NCBI GenBank assembly: GCA_017854775.1
Contig: JAFMHC010000013.1
Span: 1 to 44,951, forward strand
DNA: 44,951 bases
Origin: Gammaproteobacteria bacterium
GTDB lineage: Bacteria > Pseudomonadota > Gammaproteobacteria > Arenicellales > Arenicellaceae
Direction of reading: 5' to 3'
The translations under genes were made by a program, and so were the position numbers. The notes under the pieces are model-generated. The model searched no databases and was not told the origin of the DNA. It was given only the letters and a program-made list of their open reading frames with translations. Positions 27,548 through 35,364 of the stretch are shown here, piece after piece. The first letter of the stretch is position 1. Every line of letters starts with the position of its first letter.

Positions 27548-27976
27548 ATGGAAGATTCGCAGAAGGGCATTAAGGCCAAAATTATTTACACCATGATTCG
27601 TGTTAGCGACTTGGAAAGATCGGTAGCATTTTATACCGATGTATTGGGAATGAGCGAATTTCGTCGGGAGGAATACCCTGAAGGTCGTTTCACGCTGGTC
27701 TTTGTTGGCTATGGTGATGAATCATCAAATTCAACTATTGAGCTCACCTACAACTGGGATGAAAATGAATATCAACACGGGAATGCATATGGTCATATAG
27801 CCTTAGGCGTTGATGATATATACGTCGCCTGTGACTATTTAAAATCAGCTGGAGTTAATATAACTCGAGCTCCAGGCCCGATGACCTTTACCGCTACAAA
27901 TGGTGTCTGTGATGTAATTGCCTTTATTCAAGACCCAGACGGCTACAAGATTGAATTAATTGAGAATCACAAGTAA
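27548..27976 (+). CDS. Glyoxalase I-like protein with an altered metal ligand
   Basis: The 142-residue protein follows GloA along its whole length: SVAFYTDVLGM, EGRFTLVFVGYGDE, STIELTYNW, AYGHIALGVDDIY and DPDGYKIELIE. GloA lactoylglutathione lyases bind Ni or Zn through His, Glu, His and Glu. The last three are present, but the first His (in LLHTMLRV of E. coli GloA) is tyrosine here (IIYTMIRV, Tyr14). Activity may therefore be changed. An extra 10 residues precede the usual start. It sits in the transcription unit of promoter A; a second, intact homologue lies at 41657. Confidence 0.85.
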   Translation: MEDSQKGIKAKIIYTMIRVSDLERSVAFYTDVLGMSEFRREEYPEGRFTLVFVGYGDESSNSTIELTYNWDENEYQHGNAYGHIALGVDDIYVACDYLKSAGVNITRAPGPMTFTATNGVCDVIAFIQDPDGYKIELIENHK

Positions 27977-28035
27977 ATAAACTAAGACCGCGACCAATCT
28001 TCATTTAGAAATCGCCAACAACGAAATAATACAAT

Positions 28036-28737
28036 ATGAATTTAAGTAAAATTATAGCGACTACCTGTCTTATTATCAGCAGTGCAGTCGCGCAAGCAGA
28101 AACATGGTATGACGACTGGAACGTTGAACTGATTGATGTTATTGAGCAGGTACAGCATTATGGTGGGAATGGAACCTGTGAGTTTCAGCAACAAGACGTA
28201 AGGCTAAACCAATATACGTTTACATTTGAAAACTATACTTATCCTAGTGTTGCAAGCTTCTATCTAGGTGACACGACGGAAGCTTCCCCCACCGTCAGTA
28301 TTTTAGCCCCATATAGAGTCGTAGATTCAAATGGGTTTGTTCAAGCAGATATCAAGTTTTATGCTTGTCAGGCCTTATATCTTCCGACTACCTTTGTTGA
28401 AAATCGTGTGGTTTCTCAAAAGGAAGTTAAAACACCTATTCAACCTTTTGCAACGTTTGCGAGATATGAGTTTAGTCAATGCGTAGGCGGCACGCGGAAT
28501 GGGATATTAAGTTTTGGTGGAGCAAATGGTCAGAACGTGAAAGTGCGCGTATCGAGTTCTGGGTCTGGTTTTCCTAATCAAACTATTTACAACGGGCAGT
28601 CTCAAGGGTATGTAGCTCTCAATACCTCAAGTACAGGAACTAAAAACGTAAGCGTAAAAATTGGTTCTGGATCAAGCAAATACATCAACATCAACATTCC
28701 TGAATGTGGAGTTGGTGGTGGGCCCCATCCCTTTTAA
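28036..28737 (+). CDS. Exported hypothetical protein, 233 aa
   Basis: A clear signal peptide ends in VAQA. The mature protein has two parts: an N-terminal beta-rich domain with two cysteines (GTCEFQQ and FYACQALY) and a C-terminal Gly/Ser-rich part (GANGQNVKVRVSSSGSG) with cysteines in FSQCVGG and IPECGVGG. The tail repeats V-K-V/I with S-G-S spacing, resembling lectin-like or bacterial PPC-type strands, but I do not recognise a family. It is the third gene after promoter A and is followed by an insertion-sequence remnant, which may have removed further genes of that unit. Confidence 0.6.
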   Translation: MNLSKIIATTCLIISSAVAQAETWYDDWNVELIDVIEQVQHYGGNGTCEFQQQDVRLNQYTFTFENYTYPSVASFYLGDTTEASPTVSILAPYRVVDSNGFVQADIKFYACQALYLPTTFVENRVVSQKEVKTPIQPFATFARYEFSQCVGGTRNGILSFGGANGQNVKVRVSSSGSGFPNQTIYNGQSQGYVALNTSSTGTKNVSVKIGSGSSKYININIPECGVGGGPHPF

Positions 28738-28819
28738 ATATTACTTAGTGTATGTGGGCGATGCAGAGTAATTTTTATGTTAGAAAAGGTTTTGTAATAT
28801 TCCCATTTTTAACTGCGTC

Positions 28820-29340
28820 AAAAAAAGAGTTTAAGCGGGCATTAAGGCGTCCGAGCATCGTTCGCTTTATGCAGTCGTTCGTTATTGTAAAACCAAAGCC
28901 ACTTTGTTGCATAATCCCGCACTTGTTCCAGTGAATCGAACAAGTGCTTGCTTTGACTCAGCTAAACTTGATTGTGCGGTTGTGTAGTTCAACGTAGGCG
29001 TTTTGTAGGGGGTTTCCTGCTTGGATATAGTTGATGCAAATATTCTTTGCTTTAGCCCAGCTCACGAACTCACTTGCGATAACTTCAGGGCCGTTCTCGC
29101 AATGTATCGCGACGGGTGTATTTCGCTTTAGCCTTGCCATCAGAGAGACATCCTGCCCGCCATATTTAGCACCCTACTTATAGAATGTGGTCAGACTAAT
29201 GACATGTTCGCAGCAATGATCTGGTCTTGGCGTACAAGCATTAGATTGATTAAGGAAGGCCAGAGTTTGACTGTCCGCATATTTAGATTCTTCACGTAGA
29301 ATCTCCTGCGTTTAGATTAAAAGAATATTCTACTTTTAAA
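28820..29340 (-). mobile_element. Internally deleted IS3-family insertion sequence remnant
   Basis: Read on the minus strand, orfA starts near 29295 (GTG after GGAGATTCTAC). With frameshifts and a stop it retains the ISLTTFYK and AKYGGQDVSLMARLKR segments of IS3 orfA. It then jumps directly to the rve integrase part of orfB: AIHCENGPEVIASEFVSWAK and QAGNPLQNAYVELHNRT. A further frameshift leads to EQVRDYATKWLWFYNNERLH. The coiled coil of orfA and the N-terminal half of orfB are missing. It cannot transpose. Ends are approximate; terminal repeats were not identified. Confidence 0.8.
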
Positions 29341-29488
29341 CTCAGTTAGTTTTCGGGAGCCGTATCTACACGTTTTTAAAATCATTACTCCATGTGTTTT
29401 AAGGGCGTCTGCCGTGTGATGTAGGCTAGACGAAGCGTTTTTCGCTTAAACCTGGTCGGCTAGTCTGAAAATTCGTCGCGAGACTCAA

Positions 29489-30091
29489 CTAGAAGTAGAT
29501 TTTGACGATTTGAAAACATCCAAAGTATAGAAAAAATGCCCCAAAGACTTTATTAATCGAAGCCTCTTTGGACTGAATAAAGCTATATACGTTTTTATAT
29601 CGCAGTATCGAACTTATAAAAGAAAACCAGATAAAGGTTACTACAGGGACTGAAATAATAAGAAAAAATATTGATTTATCCATATTCTTTGGCAAATTAG
29701 CCGAAAGTATTGCTAGATAAAACAGGGCTGCTTTAGGGTTTGATAATGTAACCCAAAGCCCTTTATAAACTCCTCCAAATAAAGCTGCGTTGTTCGGATT
29801 CGCGCTAGAACTAAAAAGCCCAAATGATTTTAGTCCTAGATAGCATAAGTATAGGCCCCCACATAGTTTAAGCAGGTATAAAGCCTGTGGATAAGTGTGA
29901 AAGACCCTTTCAATACCGAGCAGAGCACCAAATACCCAAAAGCCATTTCCAATAGCTATTCCTAAGATAAATAAATAGATGCTTTTATTCTTATTTTTTA
30001 ATAAGGAAGCCTGAGATACAGCCACGAAATCTGGCCCCGGGCTGACAATACCCGCTAAGGCAAGTATTGTCAGATAAATAAGTGATTCCAT
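29489..30091 (-). CDS. LysE/RhtB-family amino acid exporter
   Basis: The 200-residue protein has about six hydrophobic segments and the family signature at the N-terminus: LALAGIVSPGPDFVAVSQAS. The middle block GLWVTLSNPKAALFYLAIL is also typical. LysE-type carriers export basic or other amino acids, or unusual amino acid derivatives, across the inner membrane. It is the last gene of the halogenase operon (13-base gap to the GFA gene), so the likely role here is to export the product of the pathway. Substrate is inferred from context only. Confidence 0.88.
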   Translation of the reverse strand: MESLIYLTILALAGIVSPGPDFVAVSQASLLKNKNKSIYLFILGIAIGNGFWVFGALLGIERVFHTYPQALYLLKLCGGLYLCYLGLKSFGLFSSSANPNNAALFGGVYKGLWVTLSNPKAALFYLAILSANLPKNMDKSIFFLIISVPVVTFIWFSFISSILRYKNVYSFIQSKEASINKVFGAFFLYFGCFQIVKIYF

Positions 30092-30104
30092 TCTAGGGAA
30101 TCAC

Positions 30105-30518
30105 TTATTCTGGAAACTGTTTAAATTTAATTGCTGTGCTTATTCGCGCTTCCCAATCGGTAATTTCTTGGCAAAATATATTGACCGTCTCTATCTGACT
30201 CGGCTCATCAGATAGCGATCCGGCGGGTATAATATATCGACTACAATCCGAAGTTAGAAATGGTAAGCCACTTCCACAGATTTGACAAAAAGCCTTTGTG
30301 AAATCTCTATTCGGATATTTGTAAATCACCACCTTGTCTTTGCCTTTAAGCCATTCTAGGTGCTTTTCTTCAATGAAAAAATTCGATGCAAAAGCGCTAC
30401 CAGATATCTTCTTGCATTGTGTGCAATGACAAATATATGCCTTGGTAAAAGAGTCGTTGACCACATACTTTGTATTGCCACATAAACAGCTGCCCTGTAA
30501 TTTGGTGCTCATCATCAA
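30105..30518 (-). CDS. GFA-family zinc protein (glutathione-dependent formaldehyde-activating type)
   Basis: Zinc-binding cysteines are present in the usual arrangement: SCLCGNTKY, then CHCTQCKKISGS, then FCQICGSGLP. GFA (Gfa/CENP-V) proteins bind zinc, and the founding member was proposed to speed reaction of glutathione with formaldehyde, though many members have other roles. The start ATG overlaps the porin stop by four bases, so it is translationally coupled to it. In an operon with a BesC-type enzyme, which would release formaldehyde, a formaldehyde-handling role is plausible. Confidence 0.85.
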   Translation of the reverse strand: MMMSTKLQGSCLCGNTKYVVNDSFTKAYICHCTQCKKISGSAFASNFFIEEKHLEWLKGKDKVVIYKYPNRDFTKAFCQICGSGLPFLTSDCSRYIIPAGSLSDEPSQIETVNIFCQEITDWEARISTAIKFKQFPE

Positions 30519-31681
30519 AAATAAAATCCAATGTTTATGTTTACTCTATGATCTAGCGAAGTTGAACCGTTGAGACCGACTCCTGGGCCATTAACAAAAA
30601 AAGAGTTATTGCCTGATATCAATTCGGAAAAAATCAATAAAGGACCTTTCTTTATCGAGCACCCCAATAAATTTTGAGTTGTATCATTACCCACATTCTC
30701 GCTATCTCTCTTGGGAGAAATAATTCCCCAATTGTTGTAACAACTTAATTCATCTATAAAGCCTATAGAGCTCGTATCTATTTTCCTTTCTATATTTAGC
30801 AACAGAAAATCGGCGTTGCTAGCTACATGAAATCTAGTACCAAACGCTCCAAAAAGTACTTGGTCAGAACTTACTTCATCTGAGTTTTTTGTATCAAAAT
30901 CATAAGTACCGATCTCTATTTGATAGTTCCATTTATGATAATTGTAGCTGGCGTGTATAGCTTTAATATCCTGACTACCGGAGCGACGAGTATCTTCATT
31001 GAAAATATCTCCGTATTGAGCAGACGCTCCTAGTGATAAATTCCCAAATTTCTTTTCAATACGAAGGTTCCACTGATTCTTTTCATAGTTAGCTTCTCTC
31101 TCGTTAATATCGGCAGTTGCGATGTCATCCTGTCGAGTGACGAGATCAAACGAGAATCGATTTTCTTGGCTCTTGGATAGTTCTGCATTTTGATAAAAGG
31201 CGGCGATCAGTTCAAGGCCATTATTGTTGTAGATGTATTTAGCACCAACGTCATTGTCATCATCAAGGCCTATATGGTACAGAAGGCTTTCCCAGTAACC
31301 ATGTGAAGAAAATGGCTGTAGACCAAAAGGGACTCTGTTTAAGCCAAACTCAATTCGATTATTAGTGTCAATATCGTATCCAAGATAAGCATATTCGGGA
31401 AAATTGAAATCTTCATACCATCGATATTGAGCATAAAATTCTATATCTGATACTCGGCCCTCAACTTTTATTCGAAACAACTCAAAGTCTAATGCGCTTG
31501 AGTTGCTCTCATAGCTTTTGTATTCGTAATTGAATCTAGCTGCACCGCCAATCTTGACAAAATCCTTAGACTTTCCATCTTTACCTAAGTCTGAGTTAGC
31601 GCTCTCAGCATGCGTAAGCGAACAGCCCATTGAAAAGGCAAAAGCGCTTATCAACCATGCATTTTTTAATACTCTATGCAC
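30515..31681 (-). CDS. Outer-membrane porin-like protein
   Basis: The start is GTG at 31681 with AGGAG upstream, inside the end of the hydroxylase gene (8-base overlap). A signal peptide (MHRVLKNAW ... CSLTHA) is followed by amphipathic strands typical of a 16-strand-type phosphate-selective or alginate-export porin (KIGGAARFNYEYKSYE, IEFYAQYRWYEDFNFPEY, RIEFGLNRVPFGLQPF). It ends in the aromatic NINIGFYF, the expected barrel signature. It would let substrate or product cross the outer membrane. Specificity cannot be read. Confidence 0.78.
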   Translation of the reverse strand: MHRVLKNAWLISAFAFSMGCSLTHAESANSDLGKDGKSKDFVKIGGAARFNYEYKSYESNSSALDFELFRIKVEGRVSDIEFYAQYRWYEDFNFPEYAYLGYDIDTNNRIEFGLNRVPFGLQPFSSHGYWESLLYHIGLDDDNDVGAKYIYNNNGLELIAAFYQNAELSKSQENRFSFDLVTRQDDIATADINEREANYEKNQWNLRIEKKFGNLSLGASAQYGDIFNEDTRRSGSQDIKAIHASYNYHKWNYQIEIGTYDFDTKNSDEVSSDQVLFGAFGTRFHVASNADFLLLNIERKIDTSSIGFIDELSCYNNWGIISPKRDSENVGNDTTQNLLGCSIKKGPLLIFSELISGNNSFFVNGPGVGLNGSTSLDHRVNINIGFYF

Positions 31682-32558
31682 GTTTTCTCCTGTACGGATA
31701 AAATTGCTGTTTTAGAATGCTAGTCTGTGAAATATCATCGGCTCCATACTCACCTTTTATACCTATAGGTGACTTAAAGGTTCCGAAAATTAGGTCCCAG
31801 AACATAAAGACTTCTCCAAAATTTACTCTGTCATCAGAAATCGTATGGTGTAAGGCATGAACCGGCGGAGACCCAACTATGTAGGCCCATAATGGAACCT
31901 TGGTCCAATTTAATTCAATATTTGCGTGAGACACATATCTAGCCACCAATGAACCAGGAATATAGTAATAAAGATAGGCTTCAGTACTGGCGCCCAGCAT
32001 GTAAAAAATAATCACGGTGGTTACCTCTTGCAGAAGAAACCAGTCGATTAAGTTAGTTCTATCGGCCGCGAAGATATTCATCTTTGTCGAACTATGATGG
32101 GTTTTATGAAAGCTCCACCAAAAATCAAAGCCATGCTGCCCTCTATGTATCCAATACTGTTTAAAATCAACAATAACGAGTAGAAGGAGCCCTTGAATTA
32201 ATATGGGTACATTATTAGCGCTTAACCCCCAGCTTACCGATCCAAAGTAAGTTAATATTAGGGGAAGAAAGGATATGACAACTAAGTGTTTGAGTAACAG
32301 GTAGGTGATATTCATTACGTTATCGTTGTTGGCGATATGTCCGTAGTCGCTTCTAGGCTTAAATTTCTCTAGCGCGAGAAATATGAGAACTGCAAGTATT
32401 TCGATTACACCGCTCATACTCGGTTGAAACAAATGCACAACCCCAATCGAGAAGATCATCATTGCCGTTCTAATGTACAGCCCAAACTTACTTGGCGTAA
32501 CGTAACGGTTAATCAATATTAGCGCCACTACAAGCGAGATATCTACTAAAATTTCCAT
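31674..32558 (-). CDS. Sterol desaturase/fatty acid hydroxylase superfamily membrane diiron enzyme
   Basis: Four or more hydrophobic segments surround a full set of histidine motifs: HRGQH (138-142), HKTHH (151-155), His211 in VSHAN and HALHH (234-238). These eight or so histidines bind two irons in the sterol desaturase/alkyl hydroxylase superfamily, which inserts oxygen or desaturates unactivated C-H bonds at the membrane. The gene lies between the diiron lyase and porin genes in the halogenase operon, so it is a candidate tailoring enzyme on the amino acid product or a lipid conjugate. Substrate unknown. Confidence 0.88.
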   Translation of the reverse strand: MEILVDISLVVALILINRYVTPSKFGLYIRTAMMIFSIGVVHLFQPSMSGVIEILAVLIFLALEKFKPRSDYGHIANNDNVMNITYLLLKHLVVISFLPLILTYFGSVSWGLSANNVPILIQGLLLLVIVDFKQYWIHRGQHGFDFWWSFHKTHHSSTKMNIFAADRTNLIDWFLLQEVTTVIIFYMLGASTEAYLYYYIPGSLVARYVSHANIELNWTKVPLWAYIVGSPPVHALHHTISDDRVNFGEVFMFWDLIFGTFKSPIGIKGEYGADDISQTSILKQQFYPYRRKRA

Positions 32559-32589
32559 ATCCTAATTCCTGGTTAGATAGACTGACTTA

Positions 32590-33345
32590 TTAGTTGGATA
32601 GTAGCTTCTCTACACCGTTCCAATAATCTTCGAGAAGAGATAGAAATTCATTTACTCCTTCTTCGAATTCTTTCTTTGTCTCAGGTGAATGAACATACGG
32701 CGCAATAGCGTTGAAAACCGAATTGCTATGTCCAATTTCGACTTCAATGTGCATCTCCCAAAAGCTTCTTACTAGCGCGTCGTGTCCTTGATTTTTTAGG
32801 CCGTCATTTAATTTCGATACCATAATAGAAGACATTGTTTCATCTGCGTATAATGCGCCCAATGATTTTTCTATACTGCACTCTGTATATAATTTTCTTA
32901 TGCCGTCGTTTAACTTTTTAGTTACCTCTAAAGGCTGATAAGACAAAACTTCATCGTAGTCCATATCAAGTTTGCTCATAAAACTTTTATAAATACTTGA
33001 ATGAGTAATTTTGTGCCCAACTTCGTCATAAACGTTTAGCACAATCTCTCTCAGAATATTTTCATCTCTTGTTTTATTAGCCATTCCAGTAATATAAAAA
33101 GGCAAGTACTGAAAAAAGTAGAAACACTCCGAGTAAAGCTGCTTTTGTTGAAGATCGCTTAATTTATTCTCTCTATAATAGTTTAAGAATTTATGCTCTA
33201 CACCTGGATGCGCTAATATTCCAACCAAAATATCGTCTAAGTATTTTTTGATTTCTGGCGCTACTCCAGCTTCTCTTGAGCGAACTTGTTGAGGCGTATT
33301 GTCCCATTTATCGGTGGCGTTAGATTCGACTGTTTGTAATGACAT
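32590..33345 (-). CDS. BesC-type heme-oxygenase-like diiron oxidase (HDO)
   Basis: I choose ATG 33345 (AGGAA eight bases upstream), giving 251 residues; the frame extends 26 codons further without support. The all-helical chain carries the full diiron ligand set of the HDO superfamily (UndA, CADD, SznF, BesC): Glu108 and His111 in YDEVGHK, Glu169 in YADE, and His199, Glu203, His206 in HIEVEIGH (H-x3-E-x2-H). BesC cleaves 4-chlorolysine to 4-chloroallylglycine with loss of ammonia and formaldehyde. The gene directly follows the BesD-type halogenase (38-base gap), as besC and besD are neighbours in known clusters, so a BesC role is the best guess. Other HDO reactions remain possible. Confidence 0.82.
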   Translation of the reverse strand: MSLQTVESNATDKWDNTPQQVRSREAGVAPEIKKYLDDILVGILAHPGVEHKFLNYYRENKLSDLQQKQLYSECFYFFQYLPFYITGMANKTRDENILREIVLNVYDEVGHKITHSSIYKSFMSKLDMDYDEVLSYQPLEVTKKLNDGIRKLYTECSIEKSLGALYADETMSSIMVSKLNDGLKNQGHDALVRSFWEMHIEVEIGHSNSVFNAIAPYVHSPETKKEFEEGVNEFLSLLEDYWNGVEKLLSN

Positions 33346-33383
33346 AATTGAGTTCCTATTAATTAGTGTTGGTATAAATAGCG

Positions 33384-34118
33384 TTAAACTTGTATCGCTG
33401 CCGGTGCATTCTCGTTTTCCCACCAGCGATCTACGCCCACGTCACTTAAATCGCTTGCGCTAACATCGCCCCAAGTCATATTTAGCATCACTCTTGTTGC
33501 ATCTTGGCTTAGAGGTATCGTTCGATGTAAAGTCGTGTCTGATCTCAACAAATACACATCGCCCGACTCAAAAGCGTATGTATTGATCTCGTTGGAGCTA
33601 AGATAGCGATGTATTTTAGGTTCTTCCTTGTTCCAATCGGTATGAGGTACGCACTGCAATAGACCACCAATTTCAATATCAGGTGTTTCCAAAACCCATA
33701 TCAATGCGAAGCTATAGTCACCCCAGTGCCAACCATGGGTATCGCCCTTTTTTTCATGGCGGGTGATTAGAAATTCTTCATCTTTGCTTGGGCAAGGGTG
33801 AAATTTTTCGCCTGCTATTTTTTCCAACATTTCAGTCAGCGACGGGCTCTCATAAACAGATCTTATGTGTTCGCTGTTGTCTGAAATATTCTCGCTAGTA
33901 ACAACCGACATGTAACGAGGAGTATTATTAGTAGTTTCTAAATGAAGATCTCTTCTTTCTGAGTGATCAGCCAATAACCGGTCAGCCTCCTCTCTCATGT
34001 CAGACTTGGTCGTTGACGTAAGCAAATCAGTTACTTTTACAAATCCGTATTTTCTGAAATTTTGCGAGTACTTTAATAGTTCGTCATCGGTTTTTTTTTC
34101 TAATATGTCCTTCTGCAT
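33384..34118 (-). CDS. BesD-type Fe(II)/2-oxoglutarate radical halogenase
   Basis: The 244-residue protein starts with AAAGGAG six bases upstream. Iron-site region HGWHWGDYSFALIW has His131-Trp-Gly133, where ordinary hydroxylases have His-X-Asp/Glu. The distal histidine is His198 (TTLHRT) and Arg209 (ATRVMLNMTW) should bind 2-oxoglutarate. Loss of the carboxylate leaves room for chloride, the hallmark of this halogenase class. The 67-residue spacing between the two histidines equals that of BesD (His137, His204; Gly139, from memory). BesD and relatives chlorinate free lysine or similar amino acids. GGLLQCVPHTDW also fits the family. It is the first full gene of the operon. Older annotation would call it ArpA or phytanoyl-CoA dioxygenase-like. 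Confidence 0.85.
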   Translation of the reverse strand: MQKDILEKKTDDELLKYSQNFRKYGFVKVTDLLTSTTKSDMREEADRLLADHSERRDLHLETTNNTPRYMSVVTSENISDNSEHIRSVYESPSLTEMLEKIAGEKFHPCPSKDEEFLITRHEKKGDTHGWHWGDYSFALIWVLETPDIEIGGLLQCVPHTDWNKEEPKIHRYLSSNEINTYAFESGDVYLLRSDTTLHRTIPLSQDATRVMLNMTWGDVSASDLSDVGVDRWWENENAPAAIQV

Positions 34119-34738
34119 TTAATACTCCTTTTAGTCGATTAAGTGTGGTGTGCTAATTTGATTCTGATTTATAGGGTTAAAACCGATCAGCGGGTGCCTA
34201 ATCTCCGTACAGATAGAGTCAAGTCCGTATATATGCCGACGGCTATGTCGCTATATCTGGTCTCCCTGTAATTCTAAATAGTTCGACAAAAGAAGCCGTA
34301 CGTCTTCAATCTCTCGTTTAGAAACCTTGAAGCACATTATTTAGCGTGTGCGGAAAATACATCCGCCAAAATTTTGAACAACTTCGCTGTTGTCTCATCG
34401 CAAAAACGGTCTCGTCGTTGCATAGCTAAAGCTTAAAATCTGTCTGTAAATTTAATCTTTAATTTACCTACGAGCTAAACCAATCCCTCGCGTCCATTTG
34501 CTATTTTCCTTTATGTTGTTTGACGTCATGCCAGTTGCCTGAATCCCAGGCAAAGAAAATATCATTAATTTAAAATTTCGTGGCCATTCCCTACTGTTTC
34601 GGATATGCCGTAACTACGCCGCGGTTATTGGCACGCTCAATATGTACGTTTCAGTAGAAGCTGATCTATACCATCCTTTTTAGTGGGTGAGTCATGGCAA
34701 GCAAAACACTCTAGCGATGCGAGTTTTAACACACCAAA
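34119..34738 (-). other. Long leader of the halogenase operon with decayed coding remnants
   Basis: About 620 bases between the short ORF and the halogenase start. Minus-strand frames contain broken stretches such as FFAWDSGNWHDV and, near 34340, a 28-codon ATG frame beginning MCFKVSKREIEDVRLLL, but none is intact or clearly started. A small hairpin (GCGGA / TCCGC) lies near 34360-34380. This looks like a deleted or decayed gene. Confidence 0.35.
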
Positions 34739-34834
34739 TTATTTTCTAATAAAGTTATATCTTGGTGTGCTAGCCATTTGCCACAAGGCCCACTCAGGTA
34801 AAATCCCTCGTGTTATCGTAAGTGTTAATGGCAT
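34739..34834 (-). pseudogene. 31-codon ORF with strong ribosome site, probably a truncated gene start
   Basis: GGAGG lies eight bases before ATG 34834, just downstream of promoter B. The product starts MPLTLTITRGILPE, which resembles the opening of small tautomerase-like proteins, then runs into unrelated residues and stops. It is either a gene broken early by deletion or frameshift, or a leader peptide for the halogenase operon. The tautomerase likeness is weak. Confidence 0.4.
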
Positions 34835-34893
34835 TTCTTGTTCCTCCAAATATATAAAATTTTGTTTGATTAGGTAGTTAACGATCATTGGCG

Positions 34894-34980
34894 TTAAAAT
34901 AACGACCGATATCTAATTGCTTTTTACTATATGTAGGGGCGCATATTTTGTCAATAGGTAAATAACGACTGCTATGTTAG
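34894..34980 (-). promoter_or_regulatory. Promoter B of the halogenase operon with two operators
   Basis: On the minus strand, TTGACA (34954-34949), a 17-base spacer and TATAGT (34931-34926) form a near-consensus sigma-70 promoter. Operator-like copies flank it: ATAACGACTGCTATGTTAG ends upstream of the -35 (34957-34980) and ATAACGACCGATATCTAA lies downstream of the -10 (34894-34916). The same arrangement occurs at 36321-36406. Confidence 0.7.
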
Positions 34981-35241
34981 CGGGCAAGTGTGACGTTGTC
35001 GCGTTGTTGCAACGAAGTACCAAAACCACGCAGAAGTTAATAAAATGGAGTGCATTCAGTACTAAAAATTTTCACTGCCCGGTGTTATTGAGGATGCTAC
35101 AAAATGTTAAGTCCTCTATAAATTTATCAATAGGGCGATCCATAACCCGTTTTCACTACGCTGTTTTATCTCCGTAAGCTCTAAATATATATAGCTGCCG
35201 AGTAAGTTGGGCGTAGGTTTATTGTAAATAATGAAATAAAT

Positions 35242-35283
35242 AAAAAAGCCTATGACACGAGAGTACATTCCCCTGTCATAGGC
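35242..35283 (-). terminator. Rho-independent terminator of the 229-codon-frame exported-protein gene
   Basis: A perfect 10-bp stem (GCCTATGACA at 35248-35257 with TGTCATAGGC at 35274-35283) is followed on the minus strand by a run of six T and AT-rich sequence. It lies 80 bases after the stop of the gene at 35365. Confidence 0.85.
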
Positions 35284-35364
35284 CGGTAAATCAGATCGAC
35301 GGATTGGTTAGTTATCTATAAACCCTCTATCTATCTTTTGCACAAAATAATTGTTGAGTCGCTT

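Noticed and set aside
28752-28934. 60-codon plus-strand ORF
   Set aside because: It is antisense to the degraded IS3 transposase end.
32590-33345. PqqC or thiaminase (TenA) function
   Set aside because: No pqq or thiamine genes are near, and all six diiron ligands of the HDO oxidases are present, which cofactor-free PqqC and TenA do not need.
33384-34118. Phytanoyl-CoA dioxygenase or ArpA-like hydroxylase
   Set aside because: The iron-site carboxylate is replaced by glycine and the neighbour is a BesC-type enzyme, so the halogenase reading fits better.
34974-35177. 67-codon plus-strand ORF
   Set aside because: It begins within an operator region and has no ribosome site or domain.
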